DNA of 20,663 bases. Source: a virus. The position numbers were made by a program, and so were the translations under genes. The notes under the pieces are model-generated. The model saw nothing but the letters and a program-made list of their open reading frames with translations. It was not told where the DNA came from and did not search any database. The DNA lies in IMG/VR virus record IMGVR_UViG_3300025120_000718, positions 1 to 20,663 of that record, one strand, 5' to 3'. Shown here piece by piece: positions 12,144 through 19,164 of this stretch (position 1 is its first letter; every line of letters starts with the position of its first letter).

Positions 12144-14462
12144 CTAATAAATATTAGACAAAGTTTGACTAATGGCTTTTATTACATTTTTTGGAACAAT
12201 TTTTTTAGTGCATTCAAATTGCCTTGATGTGTTTTTATGGACAGGGCACCAATCCCAATCTCCAGCATCTAATTTAAAATTATTAAAACAAGAATTACAT
12301 ACATTTTTATTAATAATTCGTTTAACATTAGATGTAAATTCAGTCCAATCTGCACTAAATCCCGATATCATTACTACTGGTTTTTTTAAAGCCCATGATA
12401 ACCATGCTAAACCACTAGAAACTCCTATATATAATTCTGAATGGTGTAATAAATTAATTGTATCTTCAAGAGGAATATTTCCTGTTTTATCTATTATATT
12501 CTTAAATGGTTTACCTTTAGGAAGCTTTGTGTTTTCAAAATTATCATTGTGTTTTTCTTTTGATATTTGAACCACTTTATAACCTTTATTATTTAAATCA
12601 TTTATAATATCTTGCCATCCAGTAGGGTGTTGCCAATATTTTGCTCCAGCAGATGCATGGGGTGATATACATACATATTTTTCTTTAATTGGTCTTTTTT
12701 TAATTTTGTAATTTATTTTAGGAATAATTTCTTTATATTCTAAACCTAATATATTAGTAGCAGTTTGTTGTAATGGATATGCCTTTGGGTCTTTAGATTG
12801 TTTAAATCCATCTAAATTATCTCCATCATCCCCATAAAACCACCCTACTTCATACATTGCATATAAATTAGGAACGGTACTACCAGGTTCTACAAAATCT
12901 AATTCAGGATACTTTTTTAGAAAAAAGTCATTCCAAAAAGTAGATACTGTTATAAAACAATTATGTTTCTTTTTAAATTCTAAAACATAAGGAAACCATG
13001 CTAGAGTATCTCCTAAAGATTTAGAACCAAGTGATATAAAAACTCTTTTTCCTGAAGCATTATATTTGTAAGATGATATTACTTCGTTAAATTTATCTTT
13101 TATTTGTATATCCCAATTTATAAAATATTTGTGGTATGATTTACCCCAATGGTTGTTTTTTAAATTTACAGAATATTCACTTTTACCTGTACTTTGATTA
13201 ATAAAGTCTACTAGATAATCCTGTTTAGCATCTCTTAAACAAGCATAAGGACCATCTACAAAATTAATTTCTAATTTTGGTTTTTTTATTATTGGTTTTA
13301 ATTTAATTGTTTGTAGACGTTTAAATGCTTTTTGAGCTTGTTTTTTCCAAGAATATTCTTCTCTTATTTCTTTAGAACGATGTAAATGCCATTTTTTCCA
13401 TATATTGTAATTATTATAAGAATCTTTAATTTTATCAACTAAATCATCTAAATCTGGAGTGTAAAAATTGCCTGGAATATTATGTTCATAGGTTAAATTT
13501 TCATTATTAGTTGCAGGTTCTTCTCCTATAACTTTTACCCCTAATCCTTTATTTTTAGTAAATTCTAATTGTCCTGAACATTTAGTGTAAATGGATGGTG
13601 TTCCACAAGCTAATGATTCTATTAATGGTAAATTCCATCCTTCAGAACGAGCACAAGATATTAATACATTAGAATTTTGTAGTAATGAAATGTATTGTTT
13701 TCTATTTAAAAATTTTAGTATTTTTATTCTATTATCTTCTAAACCATAATATTTTAAACGTTCTTCAGTAGTTTGCATACCATCTACAGGATATGGATTT
13801 TCTACATTTAATAATAATTCAACATCAGGGTTATCAGGAAATGCTTTTAAAAATCCTTCTATACTTTCTTTAATACCTTTTCTATAATCCCACCTACCTA
13901 CTATAACAAATTGAAATTTCTCTTGTTTTTTATTTTTAGAATTTGGTTTAAATAATTTACCATCTACCCCTTCTGGTATTACAAAAATTTTATCTTGAGG
14001 ATATCCTTGTTCTATTGTAATTTCTTTTTGCCATTGAGTAGGAACCCATAACTCATCTAAACGTAAAAGTTGTTGGAAAAATTGTTCTGAATATCTAGTA
14101 GATTCCCAAACATTATATCCTATTTTATAACCATTATATGCATCATAAAAATAATGATGATCATGTTCCTCTAATATAATATCAATATCTGATGTATAAT
14201 TTTCTTTATAGGAATAAATTGGATGGTCTTTTCTAGTACTATCATTTTCAAATAGAGTTTGCAAATGAAGCATTTTTTTCATTTGAGGTGTTATATAAGA
14301 TTCTCTATTATGAGGTGTTGAATTAGGCCAATTAAAATTTTTACCTACAGTAAAATTTCTAACCTTTATGGGTATTATTTTATCTAATTCTGTAAAAAAA
14401 GATTGGGCATGGTTAGCATAACCCGTAGTGCCTATAAAACTCGTATGAGCTTGTATTTTCAT
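12144..14462 (-). CDS. Two-domain glycosyltransferase: GT4 plus TibC-like O-heptosyltransferase domain
   Basis: A 772-residue enzyme. Residues of about 1-390 form a GT-B fold of the GT4 type: KIGYNVWEST and LDELWVPTQWQ, then IPEGVDGKLFKP, VGRWDYRKG (about 188-196) and EGWNLPLIESLACGTP with the E-x7-E sugar-nucleotide motif (about 272-287). Residues of about 400-772 match the bacterial autotransporter O-heptosyltransferase family (TibC/Aah): FVDGPYACL, NINW-type strand before GKRVFISLG, SLGDTLAWFPYV (the Asp corresponds to the catalytic base of related GT9 enzymes), STFWNDFFLKKYPELDFVEP, PTGWQDIINDL, LSWALKKPVVMISGF, and four cysteines C722, C725, C739 and C751 (VCNSCF, WDWCPVH, FECTK) as in the iron finger of TibC. 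No signal peptide or membrane segment, so it is cytosolic. Flanked on both sides by Ser/Thr-Gly fibre genes, it probably glycosylates fibres; sugar and acceptor are unproven. Confidence 0.88.
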   Translation of the reverse strand: MKIQAHTSFIGTTGYANHAQSFFTELDKIIPIKVRNFTVGKNFNWPNSTPHNRESYITPQMKKMLHLQTLFENDSTRKDHPIYSYKENYTSDIDIILEEHDHHYFYDAYNGYKIGYNVWESTRYSEQFFQQLLRLDELWVPTQWQKEITIEQGYPQDKIFVIPEGVDGKLFKPNSKNKKQEKFQFVIVGRWDYRKGIKESIEGFLKAFPDNPDVELLLNVENPYPVDGMQTTEERLKYYGLEDNRIKILKFLNRKQYISLLQNSNVLISCARSEGWNLPLIESLACGTPSIYTKCSGQLEFTKNKGLGVKVIGEEPATNNENLTYEHNIPGNFYTPDLDDLVDKIKDSYNNYNIWKKWHLHRSKEIREEYSWKKQAQKAFKRLQTIKLKPIIKKPKLEINFVDGPYACLRDAKQDYLVDFINQSTGKSEYSVNLKNNHWGKSYHKYFINWDIQIKDKFNEVISSYKYNASGKRVFISLGSKSLGDTLAWFPYVLEFKKKHNCFITVSTFWNDFFLKKYPELDFVEPGSTVPNLYAMYEVGWFYGDDGDNLDGFKQSKDPKAYPLQQTATNILGLEYKEIIPKINYKIKKRPIKEKYVCISPHASAGAKYWQHPTGWQDIINDLNNKGYKVVQISKEKHNDNFENTKLPKGKPFKNIIDKTGNIPLEDTINLLHHSELYIGVSSGLAWLSWALKKPVVMISGFSADWTEFTSNVKRIINKNVCNSCFNNFKLDAGDWDWCPVHKNTSRQFECTKKIVPKNVIKAISQTLSNIY
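12146..12155 (-). promoter_or_regulatory. Candidate late promoter motif before the 601-residue fibre
   Basis: AATATTTATT (one mismatch), 28 bases before the ATG at 12117. It overlaps the stop codon of the glycosyltransferase gene. Confidence 0.42.
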
Positions 14463-14485
14463 AACCTATAAAATAATAAAAAGGA

Positions 14486-14495
14486 TTTAAATATC
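14486..14495 (-). promoter_or_regulatory. Degenerate promoter motif before the glycosyltransferase gene
   Basis: GATATTTAAA matches the repeated motif less well than the others and lies 23 bases before the ATG at 14462. It falls inside a weak 5-bp hairpin (14482-14486 with 14493-14497) followed by a short T-run, so the site may instead slow or end transcription from the fibre gene. Either reading would give lower expression of the enzyme than of the virion proteins. Confidence 0.25.
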
Positions 14496-15365
14496 CTAGA
14501 AAGCTCCAATAGTTACTTTCTTCCATTGATGACCATCATAAAAAGCTAAATTTGATCCAGTTACTGCTAGAGAACCTGAATTTATTCCACTTGATGGTAA
14601 TGGGTGGCTGGGAGATAATTCTAAAATGGCAGATCCAGTAACTTGAAGTGATCCTGATATTGTTGCTGATCCCGTAAATGGAAAACCACCTACATTTAAA
14701 GTAGATTCTAAATTAGTAGTCCAGCTTGTATGATTACCACTACCACCTATAACTGTAACATTAACAACTAATTGTCCAGTTGAAGAATTATAACTATTAA
14801 TTTTACCTACCATAAAATTAGCAGCATTTGCAACACTAGTTATAGAAACTGATTGTCCTACTGTATATGCTAATCCCGCACTTGTTGTAATAGTTTTAAC
14901 TCCTGTACCTATAGCTATATCAGTAGTTGAAGTACCTTGAAAAACACTTCCACTGCTTCCTGAAGTTCCATTTGTGCCACTTGTTCCAGAACTACCAGAT
15001 GTGCCCGAACTACCCGAAGATCCTGAAGATCCACTAGTTCCACTATTACCAGAAGTACCAGAAGATCCAGCAGCACCATTAATTCCAGATGTTCCATTAG
15101 TTCCTGAAGTACCAGAAGTACCAGAGGTAGAATTTGTACGATATATATCTCCTGAGGAAGTATTATAAGCTAGTACTACGGCATGATTAGAAATATTGAT
15201 TATACTTTCAGTGGCAATTCTAAGACTACCTGAAACATTTAATGATCCAGATAATGCTATATCAAAAGGGCCAGATGTACCATTAAGAGCATCAATTGAT
15301 CTTAATACATGTGTAGCATCTATTACACTACCACTTGTTATTCCTGTTGTACTAATTGTTGCCAT
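14496..15365 (-). CDS. Tail fibre-type protein with Gly-Thr/Ser-Ser tract
   Basis: A 289-residue protein. The N-terminal module (ATISTTGITSGSVIDATHV, about 1-78) is paralogous to that of the 601-residue fibre. Then there are about 19 Gly-X-Y triplets (83-139, mostly TSG/SSG), the same 80-residue beta module (GVKTITTSAGLAYTVGQSVS, about 145-225), a short strand-loop unit (GFPFTGSATISGSLQVTGS) and a C-terminus ending LAFYDGHQWKKVTIGAF. It has no S74 domain, so it is effectively the first 40 percent of its paralogue with a different tip. It may be a proximal fibre segment that carries the longer fibre. The glycosyltransferase gene begins 34 bases after its end. The start follows TATATTTATA by 11 bases. 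Confidence 0.8.
   Translation of the reverse strand: MATISTTGITSGSVIDATHVLRSIDALNGTSGPFDIALSGSLNVSGSLRIATESIINISNHAVVLAYNTSSGDIYRTNSTSGTSGTSGTNGTSGINGAAGSSGTSGNSGTSGSSGSSGSSGTSGSSGTSGTNGTSGSSGSVFQGTSTTDIAIGTGVKTITTSAGLAYTVGQSVSITSVANAANFMVGKINSYNSSTGQLVVNVTVIGGSGNHTSWTTNLESTLNVGGFPFTGSATISGSLQVTGSAILELSPSHPLPSSGINSGSLAVTGSNLAFYDGHQWKKVTIGAF
14949..15119 (-). repeat. Gly-X-Y tract, 19 triplets (289-residue fibre)
   Basis: Encodes residues 83-139 with Gly every third residue. X and Y are Ser, Thr or Asn, apart from one ING and one AAG. A 9-base DNA rhythm is visible. It produces long but spurious open frames on the opposite strand. Confidence 0.85.
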
Positions 15366-15376
15366 AATTTATCTAT

Positions 15377-15386
15377 TATAAATATA
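15377..15386 (-). promoter_or_regulatory. Candidate late promoter motif before the 289-residue fibre
   Basis: TATATTTATA, 11 bases before the ATG at 15365, in the 23-base gap after the gp15-like gene. Confidence 0.5.
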
Positions 15387-15388
15387 TA

Positions 15389-16267
15389 TTATATTATTGT
15401 TTCTTTAAATACAGTTTTAGTAACACTATATGATTTTGGACTAGGGCCGGCCATGGCAGCATTGATACCTGTAGGTATAATATATCCACTTACTAAAACA
15501 TTCATTGTAGTTCTATTAGCTCTATCAGTTCCATTTTCTAATAAAACGGGGGTATTGAAAGTATCTATATTTGCTCTAAACATAAATCTTTCTGGATCAC
15601 CCCAATATGAACGAGCAGCAAATTCTATTGCCTCAGTTATTTCATTAGCTTGTTCTACATAATCTGTAAAAATAGACATTGTATAAGTAATATCTAAATA
15701 ATCTGGGATGATTCCTAACATGTATTCTTTTTGAGGTTTTTGTCCTCTTAATACGTTAAAGTTATCATATATGTTTTTTCTAGAATATCCAGTTTCAAAA
15801 TATTGTACATTATTTACTTTATTACCATCTAATTTATTACCTATGGTATTATTTTTAGTAAAACTATCTCTTTTAAACATTACAAGAGGTACCATTGTTT
15901 TACCATTTTTATCTCTATAAAAACCATCAGCTTGCATTGATTTCCATCTTTCAGGAGAACCATATATAGTAGGTACTGCGATTCTTCTATCGTTTTGTGT
16001 TACTGTAGGTTTAATTACATTTTCTAAATAGTATAAAATAGCACTATCTACATCTTTTAAACCAATAGATAAAGTTTTATTATTAGTATCATCTTTTAAG
16101 GATACTTCTAAAGCTCTGTTATGTTCAGGTTGGCCAGGTTTTACTTCTGCAGAAACAACAGTTTCTGTTTTTGGTAATACTTCTTCTTTAGTATCAGGAT
16201 TAATATAAGGCTCTGAAAATTTAGATAAGAATTCTCTTTTAGTATATGGTCTAGGTTTAAATTCCAT
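15389..16267 (-). CDS. gp15: Tail terminator/sheath stabiliser, T4 gp15-like
   Basis: A 292-residue protein matching the T4 gp15 pattern (T4 gp15 is 272 residues). RRIAVPTIYGSPERWKSMQ corresponds to the FIRVPITYASKEHF region of T4. The segment YLDITYTMSIFTDYVEQANE corresponds to IKMIYELSIFTRYEDD. The C-terminal MNVLVSGYIIPTGI corresponds to the final WSLTFEVNGWMYPP strand. In T4 gp15 caps the finished tail as a hexamer and joins it to the neck. It is third in a gp13-gp14-gp15 series in the same order as T4. Its ATG overlaps the gp14 stop by one base (TAATG), so translation is coupled. The alignment was made by eye from memory of T4, so distant homology is likely rather than proven. Confidence 0.78.
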   Translation of the reverse strand: MEFKPRPYTKREFLSKFSEPYINPDTKEEVLPKTETVVSAEVKPGQPEHNRALEVSLKDDTNNKTLSIGLKDVDSAILYYLENVIKPTVTQNDRRIAVPTIYGSPERWKSMQADGFYRDKNGKTMVPLVMFKRDSFTKNNTIGNKLDGNKVNNVQYFETGYSRKNIYDNFNVLRGQKPQKEYMLGIIPDYLDITYTMSIFTDYVEQANEITEAIEFAARSYWGDPERFMFRANIDTFNTPVLLENGTDRANRTTMNVLVSGYIIPTGINAAMAGPSPKSYSVTKTVFKETII

Positions 16268-16758
16268 TATAATCTTTGTTCTTTAAGTCCTATTCTTTCT
16301 GGTCTTGTGTAATGACATTCTATTATTATTGAATGACTTGATCCAAAATCATCTACTGTATCACTATATGGATAAGAAGGATCTTTACCAACTACTAATT
16401 GGTTTTCAACTAAATTATCAACTTCATAATAATCTTCATTCCATAATATTACATCTCCTATTTCAGGAACTACATTTGCATCAACTAAATCTTTTCTAAA
16501 AAATCTAGCAGATAATGTTCTATTTCTATCAACTCCAAAATCATCATATGATGGTGTTTGATCACCTCTATCTAATAAACATTTTAATAAAACAGGACCA
16601 ATCCAAGTTTTATTTTGTGCTTCTCCATAAATGTTAGATGGAGTATCTTCTAATTTAGGTTTATAGTATCCTACTTGTTGTTCTATTATATTATGTAAGA
16701 GCTCTGTATTAAGCCCTTGAAATAGTAATACATCTTTATTTCTTCCGTATAACGCCAT
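16267..16758 (-). CDS. gp14: Neck protein, T4 gp14-like
   Basis: A 163-residue protein between the gp13-like and gp15-like genes, the gp14 position in T4. It shares recognisable pieces with T4 gp14: a RTLSARFFRKDLV stretch (T4 VTLSINPNLF) and IGDVILWNEDYYEVDNLVE (T4 [20 protein letters not shown]). It is much shorter than the T4 protein (256 residues), lacking the C-terminal extension. With gp13 it would form the neck that binds the portal vertex and receives the tail. The ATG is one base after the gp13-like stop, and no promoter motif is present, so it is part of a gp13-14-15 operon. Confidence 0.78.
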   Translation of the reverse strand: MALYGRNKDVLLFQGLNTELLHNIIEQQVGYYKPKLEDTPSNIYGEAQNKTWIGPVLLKCLLDRGDQTPSYDDFGVDRNRTLSARFFRKDLVDANVVPEIGDVILWNEDYYEVDNLVENQLVVGKDPSYPYSDTVDDFGSSHSIIIECHYTRPERIGLKEQRL

Positions 16759-16759
16759 A

Positions 16760-17911
16760 TTATAATATATAAATTGGGATTGGGACTTGTTCTAAAGTTT
16801 TACCCATAGCTTCAGCTTCTTCTGCTTTTCTTTGTAATTGCATTTTTCTTGAATTTTCATCTAAGTCAATTCTTAATTTTTCAATTAAAGCAGCTTTTTC
16901 TGTATTAGCAGCAGCTATTAGATCTGCTTGGTTTAATGTTACTTCAGCACCAGGAATAGGAACCTGAGAGTATTTACCTCTTACATATCCTAATAATTCT
17001 TTAGTTAGTGCTAATGTATATTCGAAAATCCAGTATCTTCCAGGGGCATTTATGTATTGATAAGTAGGGTTGTCATAGGGTACATTAGAAATATCTGTCA
17101 CCATATTACTGCCTGAGTATGCCGCTGATGTTGGTGCATTTCTTTCTTCAGTAAGAATATATTGAATAAATAATTGTCCTTCTTGGTTTGGTATAGGGAA
17201 TATTCTTATGTTATTATTTACTAATTCAAATGAAAATGCTGATTTTCTAATAGTATCATTTAGTTCAATAGCTTGGATTACAGATATATCATAATATATA
17301 GGCATTAATAAAAAATTAATAGCTGGGGAATAATTTCCAAATCCAAACACATCTAATAATTGTTGAGAACCATATCCTGTACCAGCATATGGATCGAAAT
17401 ATCTTACTATTGCCGGGGTGTTTTGGTAAAATACTGTTTTTACTTCAATTGAACCTGTAATGCCTTGTGTTTGTTTCCAATCATCTAAATTATATTCTTG
17501 AACAGAGCCTGTTAATGGGATTGAACCAGAATACCAAGATACTTTACCTCCTGCACCTGCCTCTTGCCCATAATTATCTGATATTCTTATTATATTTCCT
17601 AAATTAGGATTAATAACGTCTTGATTATGAGAAGAACCAGTAGATGTTGCTTCTAAACTAATAAAATTATTTCTTATTTGGTATAAATAAACTTCATTAC
17701 CATATGTAGTTACAGCTTCTTCAAAACAAGCATAAAAAGATCCACTACCCATTTCTACATCAACTGTTGGGTAACCTAATCGAGATGCACAAAAAGTAGA
17801 TACTTTATCTGCATCAACTTGAAAATTAGTATCATAATCATAAAACCCAAATGGTGTTTGGCCAGGGTAAAATGATGAAGAACCAGGATATATTATAGGG
17901 TTTTGTGCCAT
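16760..17911 (-). CDS. gp13: Neck protein, T4 gp13-like
   Basis: A 383-residue neck protein (T4 gp13 is 309 residues). The N-terminal part has FGFYDYDTNFQVDADKVSTF and a CASRLGYPTVDVEMGSGSFY segment typical of gp13-type head completion proteins, followed by FEEAVTTYGNEVYLYQIRNN. The C-terminal half holds RYWIFEYTLALTKELLGYVRGK and PGAEVTLNQADLIAAANTEK, followed by a helical Lys/Glu-rich tail ending in IPIYIL. The extra length lies mainly in a Ser/Gly-rich central beta region. It sits at the head of the gp13-14-15 run. The ATG at 17911 follows AATATTTATA by 12 bases, without a Shine-Dalgarno sequence. Confidence 0.82.
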   Translation of the reverse strand: MAQNPIIYPGSSSFYPGQTPFGFYDYDTNFQVDADKVSTFCASRLGYPTVDVEMGSGSFYACFEEAVTTYGNEVYLYQIRNNFISLEATSTGSSHNQDVINPNLGNIIRISDNYGQEAGAGGKVSWYSGSIPLTGSVQEYNLDDWKQTQGITGSIEVKTVFYQNTPAIVRYFDPYAGTGYGSQQLLDVFGFGNYSPAINFLLMPIYYDISVIQAIELNDTIRKSAFSFELVNNNIRIFPIPNQEGQLFIQYILTEERNAPTSAAYSGSNMVTDISNVPYDNPTYQYINAPGRYWIFEYTLALTKELLGYVRGKYSQVPIPGAEVTLNQADLIAAANTEKAALIEKLRIDLDENSRKMQLQRKAEEAEAMGKTLEQVPIPIYIL

Positions 17912-17923
17912 AGTTGATTTTTA

Positions 17924-17933
17924 TATAAATATT
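17924..17933 (-). promoter_or_regulatory. Candidate late promoter motif before gp13
   Basis: An exact AATATTTATA, 12 bases before the gp13-like ATG. It touches the last base of the stop codon of the preceding gene. Confidence 0.5.
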
Positions 17934-18658
17934 TAGAGTTTATTTCTAACTTTAGGTTCTAAAATATCTAATCTACCTTCATTAAACCTTTGAGCATGGA
18001 CTATAAAATAGCAATGTGGTTTTCCACAATCACATCCTACTTCAATTGTTTCTTTTGAAACTGATTTAACAAAATGTTGACAAGCATTTCCTATAGCTGT
18101 AAGCTGAACGGAAATATCTGTTTCATCTACTGGTAGATCTTTCCAATAATCTGGAAGGTGAATTGTATCAGAGGTTTTTAATTTACCTCTATAATATATT
18201 CCTCTTTCAGGTCCTTCTAATGATGAATGAACTAAATAATAACCTTCCATTGTTGGATGGTCTATTTTAAAATTTTTGGTTGCAGCATCTAAAGTTCCAT
18301 TTACAAAAATACTTCCTGAAATGGTTAATAGATCTCCAACTATAACTTCTGTAGTATTAGTAAAATCTGCAACTGATCCAGAACCAGAAACAAATAAAGA
18401 TCCTGTAATACTAGCACCTGTATTTGAAGTTACTGTACCTGGGGGACCTGTTGAACCTGTAGGACCTGTTGAACCTGTAGGGCCAGCATCTCCTGATATA
18501 CCAGCGGGACCTCTACCAGAAACTATTACAATTTCAGGAACTGTTTGAGTTACATTAACAGTGGTACCAGTACGGTTATCAGTGACTAAAATTTGTCTTC
18601 TCTGATCCGTTAGTTCTACCTTATTGGTATCCGGCTTTATAGTAACTTGATTTGACAT
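17933..18658 (-). CDS. Collagen-tract virion protein with conserved C-terminal domain
   Basis: A 241-residue protein in three parts. The N-terminal 48 residues are beta-rich (VTIKPDTNKVELTDQRRQIL). Next is a short true collagen-like tract with proline (GPAGISGDAGPTGSTGPTGS, residues 50-74, 8 triplets). The C-terminal domain (about 125-241) is of a kind recurrent in marine T4-type phage structural proteins: KNFKIDHPTMEGYYLVHSSL then EGPERGIYYRGKL, IHLPDYWKDL, VQLTAIGNACQHFVKSVS and CYFIVHAQR. A cluster of three cysteines and a histidine (CDCGKPHC) lies in its last third and could bind a metal or form disulphides. It starts immediately after the preceding stop (TAGATG), so it is coupled to that small gene. 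It is probably a virion decoration or short fibre protein. The domain has no function that I can name. Confidence 0.75.
   Translation of the reverse strand: MSNQVTIKPDTNKVELTDQRRQILVTDNRTGTTVNVTQTVPEIVIVSGRGPAGISGDAGPTGSTGPTGSTGPPGTVTSNTGASITGSLFVSGSGSVADFTNTTEVIVGDLLTISGSIFVNGTLDAATKNFKIDHPTMEGYYLVHSSLEGPERGIYYRGKLKTSDTIHLPDYWKDLPVDETDISVQLTAIGNACQHFVKSVSKETIEVGCDCGKPHCYFIVHAQRFNEGRLDILEPKVRNKL
18437..18508 (-). repeat. Collagen-like Gly-X-Y tract with proline, 8 triplets
   Basis: Encodes residues 51-74 (PAG ISG DAG PTG STG PTG STG PPG). Unlike the tracts in the fibre cassette it contains proline, so it can form a collagen helix without modification. Confidence 0.8.
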
Positions 18659-19063
18659 CTAGAATGATCCTGAGGTTATTTCTTTAGATAACCCAACTGC
18701 ACCTTCTAAAATTCGGGTTACTCTAGCACTATTATTAGTACCAGAAACTATTTCTAAATCATAATATGCATTACCAAAATTAAGATTAGATGAAGTAGTA
18801 TGTGAAATAAATATACCTATTGAACCAGATGTAGGTGAATTAGTACCTGATGAGCCACTTAGATTAATTCCAGTACCATCAGGGTTTAAACTTGAAGTTA
18901 GAGTTAAAAATGCTTCACTAGAAGCCGTTTGAGCAGCTCTAATTTGCATTCTAGCTCGATGACCCGATAGGTCTACTGGATCTCCATTAGAATCTTTATA
19001 TAAAATTTCAAAATCAGTTGTTGCTCCTTGTTCTATTACAAACGAATATCTTCCTGCAGCCAT
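18659..19063 (-). CDS. Small Ig/BppU-N-like virion protein
   Basis: A 134-residue protein with the signature of a widespread phage baseplate/virion beta-sandwich (BppU N-terminal-like): SFVIEQGATTDFEILYKDSN, GDPVDLSGHRARMQIRAA, SEAFLTLTSS and YYDLEIVSGTNNSARVTRIL, ending in a strand GAVGLSKEITSG. In other phages this fold attaches receptor-binding proteins to the baseplate or decorates the virion. Here it is the first gene after the capsid terminator and is coupled (TAG directly followed by ATG) to the collagen-tract protein, so the two may form one appendage. The start follows AATATTTATA by 15 bases. Confidence 0.72.
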   Translation of the reverse strand: MAAGRYSFVIEQGATTDFEILYKDSNGDPVDLSGHRARMQIRAAQTASSEAFLTLTSSLNPDGTGINLSGSSGTNSPTSGSIGIFISHTTSSNLNFGNAYYDLEIVSGTNNSARVTRILEGAVGLSKEITSGSF

Positions 19064-19078
19064 ATTAAAAGTATTTAT

Positions 19079-19088
19079 TATAAATATT
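19079..19088 (-). promoter_or_regulatory. Candidate late promoter motif after the capsid terminator
   Basis: An exact AATATTTATA, 15 bases before the ATG at 19063 and about 20 bases beyond the capsid terminator U-tract. Confidence 0.5.
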
Positions 19089-19109
19089 TACTTTTTTAGT
19101 GTTCCCAAT

Positions 19110-19141
19110 AAAAAAAAATCCCGCCTTAAAGGGCGGGATTT
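19110..19141 (-). terminator. Strong intrinsic terminator after major capsid gene
   Basis: A perfect 10-bp stem with a GC-rich core (19116-19125 with 19132-19141: CCCGCC/GGCGGG flanked by A/T pairs) and a 6-base loop. The minus strand continues in a run of nine U residues (19118-19110). It lies 23 bases after the capsid stop codon. Confidence 0.92.
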
Positions 19142-19164
19142 AATTTAAAGTATATTTGTTGTTA

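Noticed and set aside
12132-12146. Hairpin TAGAG/CTCTA at the end of the glycosyltransferase gene as a terminator
   Set aside because: Only 5 bp, with two G-C pairs at most, and no U-run follows on the minus strand.
11069-12157. Long plus-strand open frames opposite the 601-residue fibre (Pro/Glu/Asp/Val-rich, e.g. PEVPDDPDVP repeats)
   Set aside because: They are mirror images of the Gly-Ser/Thr tracts: SSG and TSG codons read as Pro/Glu/Val on the other strand. They have no leader or promoter, and similar frames appear opposite every such tract (also 14974-15168 and 18276-18548).
14482-14497. Hairpin AGGAT/ATCCT plus T-run as an intrinsic terminator
   Set aside because: The 5-bp stem is too weak to call; kept only as a remark on the degenerate promoter site.
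80-19088. TATAAATA on the plus strand as T4-type late promoters for antisense transcripts
   Set aside because: The sequence is present at most junctions, but no plausible plus-strand genes follow. The position correlates with minus-strand starts, so a sense-strand role is more likely.
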